Of a stretch of 64,000 nucleotides of DNA, positions 48,207 through 58,161 are shown piece by piece. Source of the stretch: Tritrichomonas musculus (lineage: Eukaryota; Parabasalia; Tritrichomonadida; Tritrichomonadidae); the NCBI GenBank assembly GCA_039105265.1, contig JAPFFF010000014.1, positions 3,100,001-3,164,000 on the forward strand. The letters run 5' to 3'. The translations under genes and the position numbers were made by a program. Position 1 is the first letter of the stretch, and each line of letters opens with the position of its first letter. The notes under the pieces are model-generated. The model ran no database searches and was not told where the DNA came from. It worked only from the letters and a program-made list of their open reading frames with translations.

Positions 48207-49661
48207 ATGCATACAAAATTTTATCTAAAAAATAATCACATGAGTATCAATCGAGACATTTTCCTTCCAAATAGACAAATTTCATCATATAAAATTATTA
48301 AAATGATTGGTCGTGGTGCTTATGGTGATGTTTACCTTGTTACAGATTCCAGAAACTTAAAAAATTATGCAATGAAAACCGAATCAATCGATGCAGCCAA
48401 ACAAACATTAAGTCATGAAGTGGATCTACTTTTTGATGCAAAAATTGCATACTTTCCTGCAATTAGGGGATATGGTGAAGAGCCTGATTGTAGATATTAT
48501 GTAATGGACGTTCTTGGCCCAGCATTATCAAAAGTAATACGCCAAATACGTAAAAACAAAGCAAATAAAGTAGCGCAAATTCAAAATAATGATAATAATA
48601 ATTTACGTCTATCGACAAAGGACAAATTTAGTTCTAATTTATTAACTTCTACGCCAGGATATCTAAATGTTAGTTTAAAAAGTGAGGAAAACTTAGGTAG
48701 TGTAAATGCAACATCTACTCCAGATATAAGTAACGCTGAATCAAACTCATCAATATTAATATCATCTGATTTATCTTTAGAACCAAAGCCTACTTCAAAT
48801 TTAAATTCGCTTATCGATCTAAAAACATTTTACGCAATTGCAGAAGAAACTTTAAAAATACTCGAATATTTGCATACCCAGCTGGGTATTGTTCATCGTG
48901 ACATCAAACCATCAAACTTTCTTCTTCGCCCTCGTTCAAATGCTCCACTATGTCTTGTTGACTTTGGACTTGCAAAGAGATACATCGATAAAGCAACAAA
49001 TTTACCAATTCCTCCATCAACCAAAAAAAGATTCACAGGAACTCTCCGTTATGCATCACCAAATGCGCATATGGGTCTCGACCTTGCACCTCGTGATGAT
49101 CTATATTCGTGGTTTTATATGATGCTTGAGATCAGGCGAAATGGAAAGCTTCCTTGGGGGAAAGTTAATGATAGATTAGAATCTCTTGAAATGAAACAAA
49201 AGATTTATGTTCATGATAATTGTGATGAACTTCCAGAACGTTTTGCTTCTATTTATCGAACAATTTCTGGACTAACATATGATTCTATGCCAGATTATGC
49301 ACGACTTTTTTCAATGTTGGAATCAGCTAAAAAAACTGATAACATTGATACAAAACTGAGGTCAAAAAAGAAGAAGAAATCGAGACTAAATACTAATCTT
49401 GATCTTAATCTTGACAATCTTGATGACGATGATGATGAAGAAAATGTTTGGGATAAGTTAATGAGAGTCATTCCCGAAGCTATGGAAATTGTGCCAGAAG
49501 AAACTGAACAATTAAAAACTGAGTTTATTGCTAATGAATCAGAAAGATGGAAAAGAAATGGTTCGGTATATGGTATCGAATCACCACTCATTTCAGCTGA
49601 AGACCAATATAGTGATAGTGATGCTGAAAAAAAAACGTCATGCCCTTGTATTATATTTTAA
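48207..49661 (+). CDS. CK1-family (TTBK-like) protein kinase with CaaX-like C-terminus
   Basis: 484 residues from the ATG at 48207; a second in-frame ATG 33 nt downstream (MSINRDIFLP) is equally likely. Kinase motifs in order: Gly loop MIGRGAYGDVYLV, VAIK-type Lys in YAMKTES, catalytic loop GIVHRDIKPSNFLL (about 228), LVDFGLAKRY, and the CK1-type TGTLRYASPNAHMGLDLAPR replacing the APE motif, followed by DDLYSWFYMMLEIRRNGKLPW. A Ser/Asn-rich insert of ~90 residues separates VLGPALSKVIRQIR from the C-lobe. The tail has K/D-rich stretches and ends SCPCIIF, a CaaX-like box with extra Cys for palmitoylation, so membrane attachment is inferred. CK1 kinases phosphorylate acidic-primed Ser/Thr. Confidence 0.88.
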   Translation: MHTKFYLKNNHMSINRDIFLPNRQISSYKIIKMIGRGAYGDVYLVTDSRNLKNYAMKTESIDAAKQTLSHEVDLLFDAKIAYFPAIRGYGEEPDCRYYVMDVLGPALSKVIRQIRKNKANKVAQIQNNDNNNLRLSTKDKFSSNLLTSTPGYLNVSLKSEENLGSVNATSTPDISNAESNSSILISSDLSLEPKPTSNLNSLIDLKTFYAIAEETLKILEYLHTQLGIVHRDIKPSNFLLRPRSNAPLCLVDFGLAKRYIDKATNLPIPPSTKKRFTGTLRYASPNAHMGLDLAPRDDLYSWFYMMLEIRRNGKLPWGKVNDRLESLEMKQKIYVHDNCDELPERFASIYRTISGLTYDSMPDYARLFSMLESAKKTDNIDTKLRSKKKKKSRLNTNLDLNLDNLDDDDDEENVWDKLMRVIPEAMEIVPEETEQLKTEFIANESERWKRNGSVYGIESPLISAEDQYSDSDAEKKTSCPCIIF

Positions 49662-49838
49662 CCATGTTTATTTTTAATATAGAATTTGTAAATTGTGTTT
49701 TTATTAGATATATTTTGTTGTTGTTGTTTTGATTGCTGTTAAAATTTTTCTCATTTCAAAATTGAATATGTATTTCAAAATTTAAATTAAAAAAAAAAAA
49801 GTGTTATATTAATCTATGCTTTATAATTTACAAACAAT

Positions 49839-52781
49839 TTAATGTTTCCGTGTATAAAATATGTATTTTGATCCAAATATCTGATTTAGAGCGCTCATCT
49901 CTGGATAAATAAGATTTTCGTATAAGCAATTCATTATTTCGCCTTCTTCTTCATCATTTTCGTTTATACCAAGTGCAGTGCAGCCAATTTGTGAATCTTT
50001 TTCATCAAATAAAAAAGATGCCATCGAAGAAATATATAATAATTTCAATAATAACATTGATTCAATTTTTGTCAATTTGGTTTCGGTAAGTTTTGATGTT
50101 AGGAACAGTTGAGATTTCGTTATAATTTCAATATGAGACGATAAAGGAGTTGATTGTAAAATTTCAAAAGTGTATTCGCAAATCTTTGTCCATCTTAAAT
50201 CATCGATATCATTAGCATTGGTATTGATATGATTTCTATTTCTATAATTTAAATTTATATTGTGGCTGTCACTATAATTTTCAGTAGTTTCTGAATTATT
50301 ATCTTCTTCTTCGTTATCTTTATTAGTAGCATTAATGTTATTACTGTAATTATTAATTGAAATGACAATATCCTTAGTTGTACTTTCTAAATTATCATGA
50401 TAATATTCAGGTCTAGATCTTGATTCAAAAAGATCGCATAAAATTAAACGTGCACTTTTTATCACACTTTTATCATCATATAAAAAAAGCTGATTCATTA
50501 ATTTTGAGTCAAAAGAATTGTGATTATCATCATTCCTATTTCTTCTCTCTTTCATTGCATCCTGAAATGACAGCTCCGCTATAAAAAACGCAAGACGCAT
50601 ATCTGAATCAAATAGCATTGAAGCCAGCTGAAACTGAAGTTTAAGTAAATCATCAATAAATAAGAACGAATTTGTTGTAATAAACAAGAATTCATTTGGA
50701 ATTCCTACTAAAATTTTTTCTGCCAAATTACTAAAATTATATTCATTAAAATAATCATTACAGCACGAAATAATGGAAACAACTTTTTGAATTGATTCCA
50801 AATTGTCATTATTCTCATTATTTTCATCATCATTATCGCTATTGTGTGTCTTAAATTCATCATCTTCGAGTTTTTCACTCTCATCTGAGTTTTTTGTATT
50901 GATGCTGGTGAGATTAATTCTTGATGGAGGTTGGGAATTGCTTATAATTGAGAGTGAGCTCGCATCAAAAGCAGGATGTTGTGGTGAAAATGAACTTCGT
51001 CTTCTTTTCATAATTTCTGAATCATCTAAATTGAAATCATCTTCATCATTTTCTTCACGATAGTCATTACACCCAAATATCTGTTTAAGTTTATTACGCA
51101 CACTTATGTTCTCAATTTTTGAGTAGAGTTCAGTATCATTAAATGTTGGACTTCCAAACGAATTCTCTCGAATCTCAAAAATAACTTTTTTAGAAATTAT
51201 TTCTGCATTCTCATTTTCTGTATAAAAATCTTGGATTATTTTCAAATTAGAAATGGCATTCATTAGCCCGATTGGTTTTGCATGATTTGAACATCTCCAT
51301 CCAAATAAGTGTAATATGTCCATTTTTATCTTGTTTGGTGTTGATTTCGATTTTTGTTTTCCAAGCTTTTGATATTTATTACGTGACTTGTTTTTCTTGT
51401 CAAGTGCTCTAAGGATGTATGGTGTAAATTGATATAAAACAATTAAAATAAACCATCCAACAACACTAATTACAATTCCTATAATAAAAGGTCTTAAAAA
51501 GTCTCTTTTCCAGCGTAATTTTTTTGTATTAGTAATTAATATATTAGCAGTATGAGGAACTTCATTTTGAAGTGTATTTTCGATAACCGCAATAAATTGC
51601 CAGTTTGTAACTTTTCCGATGGGCACTGATGCTATAAAAACATTATAAGCAATGCTAGCGTTTCGGCCATTGCTAGTATCATAAATACCTTCATCATCTT
51701 CAGATAATAAAATATTACATTCTATTGAAAAATTTTCTTTTCGAATGAACGCTTCATCTTTAGATACGCATAACCAAACTTGATCACTAAGTTCGCCTAT
51801 CTCTTTGGTGACTATTTCATTATTAAATGCATCAATTGGTTGATCATCACCAGTAACAGCAATAAGAACACCTTCATTTGTGGTGACCGCGAGACGCGAG
51901 TAAACTGTTACATTGAGTGTTCGAAGAAAATGTTGAACTTTTTGTAAAGTTAAATCAAAAGAAAAAACAAAATCGGTTGCTGAAGTTATTGTATCTATAG
52001 CTGGAAAAACAAGCGTATATTGAGGTATAAAAGTGTCATCAATTCGTTTAATAAATAACTCCGATATAAGTGGTCCTGATGCATTGTACCCAGCCACAAA
52101 CCAGTCTGTTTTGAGAACACTACCCATTGAAATTTCATTTCCGCCTTCAAATGGATAAGTATGGTTATATTCGGTCACTAATGAATTCCAGTAATAAGTA
52201 GGATAGTTAGTGCCATTACAGAAAATAAGGTAAGATTTATTTAATTCATTTTCATTGGAATCAATTTCAATTAACTTTCCATTTATGTCGCCCACCTTCC
52301 ATGAAGTGACATATCCAGCTGAACATTGATACGCAATTAAAAAGCTTTGAACATAAATTGGAGCCGTTTCTAATGATAGAGGGAATTTGTACGGGTTAGT
52401 GAAGTAACATGGAAAGAAATCTGAAAAAAACGTTGGATCTCGAAGGGTATGAATTGTATGCTCGTAAAGCGTGGCATAAAAAATGTCCATAATCGAATTA
52501 CTATGATTTTGGTAAGACTGATCGTAATATTGGCCAATTAATAATATTTCAACCCAAATACTAATTATGCATAAAATAATTGCTGCTAAGTTGTAAGTAA
52601 TCATAATTCGCTTGTCATGGAGTAGTTGGAAGTAGTGTTGAATGCGAGTTGTATTTCTTCGATTATTAAATTTAGACCATGCGTACGTTTGTTGTAATCG
52701 AGAATTCTCAATATCTGATAAATGTGCGTCCTTTGTCGATTTTCGATGCACAAATGGCATCACAATCGACACTTGATTCAT
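49839..52781 (-). CDS. Two-pass membrane protein with large extracellular (Cache-like) domain, unknown signalling role
   Basis: 980 residues from the ATG at 52781. A cytosolic basic N-terminus (~56 residues) leads to TM1 (MITYNLAAIILCIISIWVEI, ~57-80). An exposed region of ~350 residues with several N-x-S/T sites (NATY-like, NGTNYPTYYW, NASG) follows, then TM2 (IGIVISVVGWFILIVLYQF, ~435-455) and ~520 cytosolic residues with a long Asp/Asn/Ser-rich insert (570-680) and helical C-terminus. The layout of an extracellular sensor domain between two TMs is that of dCache receptors; the beta/alpha pattern is compatible but not proven. The C-terminal region shows no cyclase or intact HD phosphodiesterase motif by eye. 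Function unknown. Confidence 0.65.
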   Translation of the reverse strand: MNQVSIVMPFVHRKSTKDAHLSDIENSRLQQTYAWSKFNNRRNTTRIQHYFQLLHDKRIMITYNLAAIILCIISIWVEILLIGQYYDQSYQNHSNSIMDIFYATLYEHTIHTLRDPTFFSDFFPCYFTNPYKFPLSLETAPIYVQSFLIAYQCSAGYVTSWKVGDINGKLIEIDSNENELNKSYLIFCNGTNYPTYYWNSLVTEYNHTYPFEGGNEISMGSVLKTDWFVAGYNASGPLISELFIKRIDDTFIPQYTLVFPAIDTITSATDFVFSFDLTLQKVQHFLRTLNVTVYSRLAVTTNEGVLIAVTGDDQPIDAFNNEIVTKEIGELSDQVWLCVSKDEAFIRKENFSIECNILLSEDDEGIYDTSNGRNASIAYNVFIASVPIGKVTNWQFIAVIENTLQNEVPHTANILITNTKKLRWKRDFLRPFIIGIVISVVGWFILIVLYQFTPYILRALDKKNKSRNKYQKLGKQKSKSTPNKIKMDILHLFGWRCSNHAKPIGLMNAISNLKIIQDFYTENENAEIISKKVIFEIRENSFGSPTFNDTELYSKIENISVRNKLKQIFGCNDYREENDEDDFNLDDSEIMKRRRSSFSPQHPAFDASSLSIISNSQPPSRINLTSINTKNSDESEKLEDDEFKTHNSDNDDENNENNDNLESIQKVVSIISCCNDYFNEYNFSNLAEKILVGIPNEFLFITTNSFLFIDDLLKLQFQLASMLFDSDMRLAFFIAELSFQDAMKERRNRNDDNHNSFDSKLMNQLFLYDDKSVIKSARLILCDLFESRSRPEYYHDNLESTTKDIVISINNYSNNINATNKDNEEEDNNSETTENYSDSHNINLNYRNRNHINTNANDIDDLRWTKICEYTFEILQSTPLSSHIEIITKSQLFLTSKLTETKLTKIESMLLLKLLYISSMASFLFDEKDSQIGCTALGINENDEEEGEIMNCLYENLIYPEMSALNQIFGSKYIFYTRKH

Positions 52782-53134
52782 CAGAAATATTTTTAATTTG
52801 AGTGTTTATAATTGAATGTCCAAAAGATTTTGTGAATAAAATAATAATATACTGGATTTTGAAAAACTAATCATAGACTTTTTGATTTAATAGTAATTGA
52901 TATTAACATAAAAGTATTTTATATGAATTACTATATTCGTTGAAAAAGGTATTTCAATTTTGAATAACGATTGAATAAAAAATTAGAAACCTGTCGTGAT
53001 CTAAATGGATTATAGGTAATAGTAAGAGTCTATAAGCTAATAAAAAGTATTTTTTTACTAATAAAATATGCATATATATTATTTATAAAATTTCCTTTTT
53101 TATCATAATAATAATAGAAATAGGGAAATAAATT
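52782..53134. other. AT-rich spacer
   Basis: No gene or element seen between the membrane protein start and the tiny gene downstream of it on the same strand. Confidence 0.35.
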
Positions 53135-53338
53135 TTATGCGTTGTCCCGACTGCGGAATCGCATTATTAATAAAATAATAGCCAATATGCCAACTAATGC
53201 AAAAGCTCCGTATGTCAATTGTGCTTCCATGGTTTGATATTGTAATAACAATGTTTCATTAACCTGTGATCTGGTGAGAACATCATCAGAATAAGCAAAG
53301 ATAGTAAATAAAAATATCAAAAGATAATTAAAATTCAT
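53135..53338 (-). CDS. 67-residue type I membrane miniprotein
   Basis: From the ATG at 53338: a signal peptide (NYLLIFLFTIFAYS), a ~25-residue polar luminal part with one N-E-T glycosylation site, a single transmembrane helix (YGAFALVGILAIILLIM) and a short basic tail RFRSRDNA. This N-out/C-in layout, with basic residues following the membrane helix, is what a genuine small membrane protein would show. No family recognised; roles such as a small subunit of a transporter or of an ER complex are possible but unsupported. It ends 49 bp before the IBD-like gene. Confidence 0.6.
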   Translation of the reverse strand: MNFNYLLIFLFTIFAYSDDVLTRSQVNETLLLQYQTMEAQLTYGAFALVGILAIILLIMRFRSRDNA

Positions 53339-53386
53339 AAAATTATGAAATGTGAAGTAAAATTTTTATAAAATTTTTATAAAGAC

Positions 53387-53998
53387 CTACAAATAGAGCT
53401 CGTCAAAATCAGTAATATCTTCAACATCAGAAGAACTGGTATGGAAATTTATGAAATATTTCTCAGTCTGATTGTTTTTATCAAGATCTACTGTTTGATC
53501 TGCTTGATGAGGTTGAGTATCAGTTTGCATCTTTAATTTCTCTGAAACAGTTTTACCTTTTTTATCTTTATCTTTAGAATATATATTATTCTCATAAATA
53601 TTATACAAATATCTTATTGACCATTTCCTTAATTCTCCTGTGTTCATTTTCAAAAATGGTGCTTTTTGAATCAATTCATTTTTACAAGAACAACTCATAA
53701 CATTAGAAGATTGTGACAATGATTGTATACTTTTATTAAGTGATGGTTGTGTTACTCCATTATCTTGCAAGTCATGTTGATTATTATAAAAAGTAAATGA
53801 TATTTTCTTTGAAATGCATTTATATCCCATTTTCTGTAATGAGTTATTTATTGAAGATTGGCACTTTCCCATTAAAATTGATAATTGTGAAATATTAATT
53901 GCGATTGACCTTTTTAACCAAAAAATTCCACACACTAAGCATCTAAATTCATTGTTATTATCATCCTGAATGCAATATTCCTGAATATCTGATATCAT
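53387..53998 (-). CDS. Initiator-binding-domain (IBD)-like protein, N-terminus displaced into another frame
   Basis: 203 residues in the longest open frame. Its start, FRCLVCGIFWL then INISQLSILMGKCQSSIN and SLQKMGYKCI, matches the second half of the IBD DNA-binding domain of parabasalid IBP39-type proteins, where CLVCGI-WL--GIAIN--QL--LI-KCKSSIN-SLQ--G is typical. Those proteins bind the TCA-type initiator of nearly all trichomonad genes. The first part of the domain is missing from this frame but is readable just upstream in another minus-strand frame, from the ATG at 54117 (MISKSTPNYFKYLNKTDQL ... YLKLQQIF). Either the gene carries one frameshift near 54000, or the sequence has an error, for instance in the T6 run. 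The C-terminal ~120 residues are polar and Ser/Asp-rich. Function: DNA binding, inferred. Confidence 0.6.
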   Translation of the reverse strand: MISDIQEYCIQDDNNNEFRCLVCGIFWLKRSIAINISQLSILMGKCQSSINNSLQKMGYKCISKKISFTFYNNQHDLQDNGVTQPSLNKSIQSLSQSSNVMSCSCKNELIQKAPFLKMNTGELRKWSIRYLYNIYENNIYSKDKDKKGKTVSEKLKMQTDTQPHQADQTVDLDKNNQTEKYFINFHTSSSDVEDITDFDELYL

Positions 53999-54117
53999 TT
54001 GTTTGAACTCATCAATTCTTGAGTATCTATTGAAAAAATCTGTTGTAGTTTCAAATAATGAAGTTGATCAGTTTTGTTAAGATATTTAAAATAATTGGGG
54101 GTGCTTTTACTTATCAT

Positions 54118-54622
54118 GCCAAGTAACCGATTAACTGATTCATTTAAATGAAACGATTCTTGATGCCATTATTTCAATTTTGAAATTTTGATCAAAATTG
54201 AATAGAGATCTTATGAAATAACTTTGCATTTGAATTGGAAATAAAATATGGAAATATGTGTTTCATGATTTAAAATGCTTTATAAATATGTGGAGAATAT
54301 CTTTTTTTTTATCGACTAGAAATATTTTTCGGTTTTTAGAAGAACTGGAAATATTGAAAATTTTTTTTAAAAATTTGATAAATCAATACTTTGACTTGTT
54401 CAAATAATGAAAAATAGCCATAATATAAGTATTTAAAGAAGAATTCTATGAATAAAGTTGGTCTTTTGAAAAATAATTTTAAAGATTAATTCAAAATTAA
54501 AAAGAAGCAACCAAAAGATTGTTTTACCATTTATTAACGTAAGGAAAAAATACATGATTTTATTTTTCAAAACTTTCAACTAAGTGATAAAAATATAAAA
54601 ATATTATCTTGCTTTAAATAAA
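54118..54622. other. AT-rich spacer
   Basis: Upstream flank of the IBD-like gene and 3' flank of the next minus-strand gene. No coding signal beyond the IBD N-terminal frame described with that gene. Confidence 0.35.
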
Positions 54623-55501
54623 TTACATTTCCTTGATAAATGTAAATTGGCCAGAATCTCTGCCTTGATATGTACCTTCTATAAAAACTTCATTGTTGTT
54701 GGCTGATACTGTGCCTGTATAATAGGTAACTTCGCCACCAAAGCGAAGCAAAATAAAATCTTTACCGTTATCAGCTAAACCCAAAACTTCAAAATTTTCG
54801 CTCTCATTTCCATTTCCGCCAAGGATTCCATGACTGTATGACTCTATTTGAAGAGACATTTCATTTTGACTTTGGCCTTTTGTGTAAAAAGCCATATACT
54901 TGCCTGTGATAGTTGGATCTTTTGCAAAAGTAGTTTTATCTGTATTGTCAGCATTTAAAATTATATGATGATCAGTACCATTTAATAATAATGTATATTC
55001 AGTATCCTCTGTATTATTTTCAATTCGTCCCGTTAATTTGATTTCCTCTTTTTGTGCGATGTCAAATATACTGCAGTTAACAGAGCGTGCTTTGGGATTG
55101 ATACTTCCTCTTAATAAAAATCTAGTTGATTCGTAAATAACTAAACCAAATATTTTTGTTACTTGAGCTAAGAGGTATGCTGTGATACCCTTTTCGATAC
55201 CATTTAATTCGAGTGTTCCTTTCCATTCCGCGTCGAATTGTGCCTTAATTGGTTCGAGGACAATGGGTTCTTGATTGATTTCATAGCTGTTTATTTGATC
55301 AGGGCGTAAATTTCTGAAGTTAACAATTTCTGGATTTACAAGAGTTGAAGGAAATGTTCTAGAACTTCTAGGAGGAATCACAACAATAGTGTGAATTTGT
55401 TCACCGCCTTTAACAGAACATTGGCACCATTCATTTGTTGGATTATAAACGTAATTATGTTTAATAATTAAAGGAGATTTTGTAGGAGAAATTGTTGACA
55501 T
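54623..55501 (-). CDS. Beta-rich protein of unknown function
   Basis: 292 residues from the ATG at 55501. The sequence alternates short hydrophobic strands and polar turns throughout (IHTIVVIPPRSSRTFPS, NGIEKGITAYLLAQVTKIFG, TEYTLLLNGTDHHIILNADN, TGKYMAFYTKGQ, YYTGTVSANNNEVFIEGTYQ), giving an all-beta appearance; the last ~100 residues resemble repeated GxY/GxF beta hairpins. There is no signal peptide or membrane span. No known family was recognised. It lies in a same-strand run with the MATE transporter (168 bp apart), without evidence of joint function. Confidence 0.65.
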   Translation of the reverse strand: MSTISPTKSPLIIKHNYVYNPTNEWCQCSVKGGEQIHTIVVIPPRSSRTFPSTLVNPEIVNFRNLRPDQINSYEINQEPIVLEPIKAQFDAEWKGTLELNGIEKGITAYLLAQVTKIFGLVIYESTRFLLRGSINPKARSVNCSIFDIAQKEEIKLTGRIENNTEDTEYTLLLNGTDHHIILNADNTDKTTFAKDPTITGKYMAFYTKGQSQNEMSLQIESYSHGILGGNGNESENFEVLGLADNGKDFILLRFGGEVTYYTGTVSANNNEVFIEGTYQGRDSGQFTFIKEM

Positions 55502-55668
55502 TGATATATAAATTTCACAAAATTAGCCTTTTTTATAAATAATCAAATCAAAATATTGACCTTTTTTAGCGGTTTTATTAATAAAACAAAAAATTATAAA
55601 AATCTCGACAAATTTTAGCGAAATAATTACTATTATTTATTAAATAAAATAATTATTCTATATAAAAT

Positions 55669-57447
55669 TTAAAGTTCTTCTGTTTCGTTCATTAAAGGTT
55701 CAGGATTAACAGTATCTTCAGTAACATCTTCATGATGTTCCTTCTTTTTCTTCTTTAATTCATTAAGTTTATTAGTTTGTTTAACCTTCTTCTTCTCTTC
55801 CTTTTCTCTCCTAATTTCTTCATCCTTTTTGGCTTCCCATTCATCTTTAGGTGCCTTCCAAAGGAAAATGATCGGATTTACCACGAAAGCTACATACAAA
55901 AGTGCTCCTATAGCGTCACTTATCGGATAAGTAAGCATTACACGATAAGGATCATTCTTTTTAGTGTAATGGAGAATTGAAGAAACAGTCATAGGAGTAA
56001 CCAAAAGTGACAAAACGCTTAAAACAGCTGCAGAAACTGCTTTTTGCATTGCTTCAAATAAAGCTGGAGCCATATAAGCAATTCCAATGAGTGGCATTGC
56101 ATAAAAGATGATTGGAATGAAATGTGAGGAAACTTCAAGAAAAGTTTCATCAGTCGACCATATAGAAGAAACTTGCTTTACAAAAATGACAATTGCATAG
56201 GCAAGAAAAGTGGAAATAGAAGTTGCAAGCCAAAGAAGATGGAGTGTTAATTTAAGCAAACGATTGTATCGCTTTGCTCCGAAGGCATATGAGGCAGCAG
56301 GAAGGTAGCCAAAGACAAATCCTAATTCAAAGGCTTCAACAAATGTATAAAGTCTTTGGGTAAGTGCCCAAGATTCCATTGCTTCAGCATATACGCCAAT
56401 TGCATTTGATGCTTTTTCAATGTACTTTTGCATCATGATTAATGGAAGAGATAACGAAAGTTCCATGACTAATTCTGGAATACCAACAAGTAATGCTCTC
56501 CGTGTTTCTGGTGTAAAAGCGGATACAAACATTTTGGCTTTGGGTTTGAAAGTAAATTTGCCTTTCAAAATTACAACAGCTAAAAATGTGCCGACTATTA
56601 ATTGTGATAGTGCTGTTGCAAGAGTGCAGCCCCAAATTGGTGTCTTTATCCAAACAAAAAAGATTGGATCAAAAACAAGAATATTTAATATGAAGGTGGC
56701 TATTTGCGCAAAGCAGAAATAAAATGAATGTCCTTCTGCTTGTAATACTCCACAGTTAATCATGTAAAAATAGTTAACACATGATAAAGAAGCTTCTGGA
56801 ATTACATAACTAAAACACATGGAGGCTAAATCTGCGTCTGCACCAAGCCATTTTGTTAAAGGTTGTGTAATAGGAATAATAATTGCGGCTGTTATTGATC
56901 CAAAAACCAAGGCCAGGCGCAAAAAGTCAACATAAAGTTGGCCACATTTTTCACCAGCCTTTTCTCCATAAAGATAAGATATTCGAATGTTGATACTGAT
57001 CATTAAATATTGTGCAAATCCGATTTGAATATAATCAATTACAAAAGCAGCTCCAAATACTTCAAGACCTTGACTTCCAATTGATTTGGTAACCCATAAA
57101 GAATTAAAAACACCAAATAATGAGGCGAAAATTTGAGAAATGATGGGACCAATACTAAGTATGATTAAAGTTAAAAGTGGCATTCTGCCACCAAGTCGAA
57201 ATTCTTCTCCTTTTGGATCAAATTCGTTTTGTGAATCATTTTCACCTGTTTGATCACCTTGGCTTGGATCGGTTTCAACTTTTTCAATGAAATTTTGGCC
57301 TTCAACATGACTGTTAGTGTTTTCCTCATTTTTTGAATTGCTTAATTCGTTACCGCGTTCAGGATCACTTCCGATAGGATCTTTGTTTTCGGAATTTTTT
57401 GAATAATCATCAATGAACGGCTCTTTTAAGTCTTGCTTATCAGTCAT
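55669..57447 (-). CDS. MATE-family multidrug/organic cation transporter
   Basis: 592 residues from the ATG at 57447. An acidic hydrophilic N-terminus (~88 residues) precedes twelve predicted membrane helices starting at LLTLIILSIGPIISQIFASL. MATE signs include SLWVTKSIGSQGLEVFGAAF in TM2, GEKAGEKCGQLY after TM3, the FYMINCGVLQAEGHSFY and NILVFDPIFFV segments, and internal similarity of the two six-helix halves (second half from TRRALLVGIPELVMELSLSL). A Lys-rich cytosolic tail (~530-592) ends the protein. MATE proteins export drugs or metabolites in exchange for H+ or Na+. An initiator-like TCATATA lies on the minus strand at 57469-57463, 20 nt before the ATG. Substrate unknown. Confidence 0.92.
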   Translation of the reverse strand: MTDKQDLKEPFIDDYSKNSENKDPIGSDPERGNELSNSKNEENTNSHVEGQNFIEKVETDPSQGDQTGENDSQNEFDPKGEEFRLGGRMPLLTLIILSIGPIISQIFASLFGVFNSLWVTKSIGSQGLEVFGAAFVIDYIQIGFAQYLMISINIRISYLYGEKAGEKCGQLYVDFLRLALVFGSITAAIIIPITQPLTKWLGADADLASMCFSYVIPEASLSCVNYFYMINCGVLQAEGHSFYFCFAQIATFILNILVFDPIFFVWIKTPIWGCTLATALSQLIVGTFLAVVILKGKFTFKPKAKMFVSAFTPETRRALLVGIPELVMELSLSLPLIMMQKYIEKASNAIGVYAEAMESWALTQRLYTFVEAFELGFVFGYLPAASYAFGAKRYNRLLKLTLHLLWLATSISTFLAYAIVIFVKQVSSIWSTDETFLEVSSHFIPIIFYAMPLIGIAYMAPALFEAMQKAVSAAVLSVLSLLVTPMTVSSILHYTKKNDPYRVMLTYPISDAIGALLYVAFVVNPIIFLWKAPKDEWEAKKDEEIRREKEEKKKVKQTNKLNELKKKKKEHHEDVTEDTVNPEPLMNETEEL

Positions 57448-58161
57448 TGTCCAGAAAAAATCTATATGAATTCATACAATCATTGATATCATTTGAAAGG
57501 TTTACGTTCATTCAATTTTTCTTTTTTGTAATAAAATTCTACTCAATTTTGAATAGACTTATCTCCTTATTTTATTTATATAAAAAATATTATTTTTTTT
57601 GATTTAGGAATGTTTAGGAATAATAAAATTTAATAGTATCTATTTGAGAATAGTATTATAAACATTTTCAATAAAGTTTGATAAAATCATGGAAAAAGTT
57701 GACTTTTCGCTTCAGAAACTTCATAATATTGTATTCAAATTTGAAAACTATACTTAACAATTTTAAAATACTATCAAAAATTTATTCCCGATCATACCAA
57801 AAATTTAAAAGGACCATAGTCAAATTATATTTTTCATCAAAATAATGAATATAATTACGATTAAATCAAAAAATTCATAGTTTATTAAGATTAGAAAAAA
57901 TATTTTAATATCATCAATTATTCTCACAATTTTTCTGAGTATAATTGAGTGAAGTGAAAATAAAAATTGAGATATAATATTAGAAAAAATAATTTTATTT
58001 TATTGAAATTTCAAATAATTATTTTTAACTTTCTCTTTATTTCTATTCAAAATTTGCTATTTTTATGTTTTTTTTAATTCATATAAATGTTTCGATTGAT
58101 ATATCACATATAAATTGATCGGTTCTTGGAAAAATTGTAATTTATATATATATATATAAAA
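57448..58161. other. AT-rich spacer between the MATE gene and the Polinton remnant
   Basis: Contains the MATE promoter and perhaps the element's end, but no terminal inverted repeat or target duplication could be identified. A (TA)n run followed by AAATTACAATTGTAATT, a palindrome, lies at about 58141-58175. Confidence 0.35.

Noticed and set aside
49839-52781. Cyclic-nucleotide phosphodiesterase or cyclase assignment for the two-pass membrane protein
   Set aside because: No HNxxHA metal site or cyclase signature could be found in the cytosolic part.
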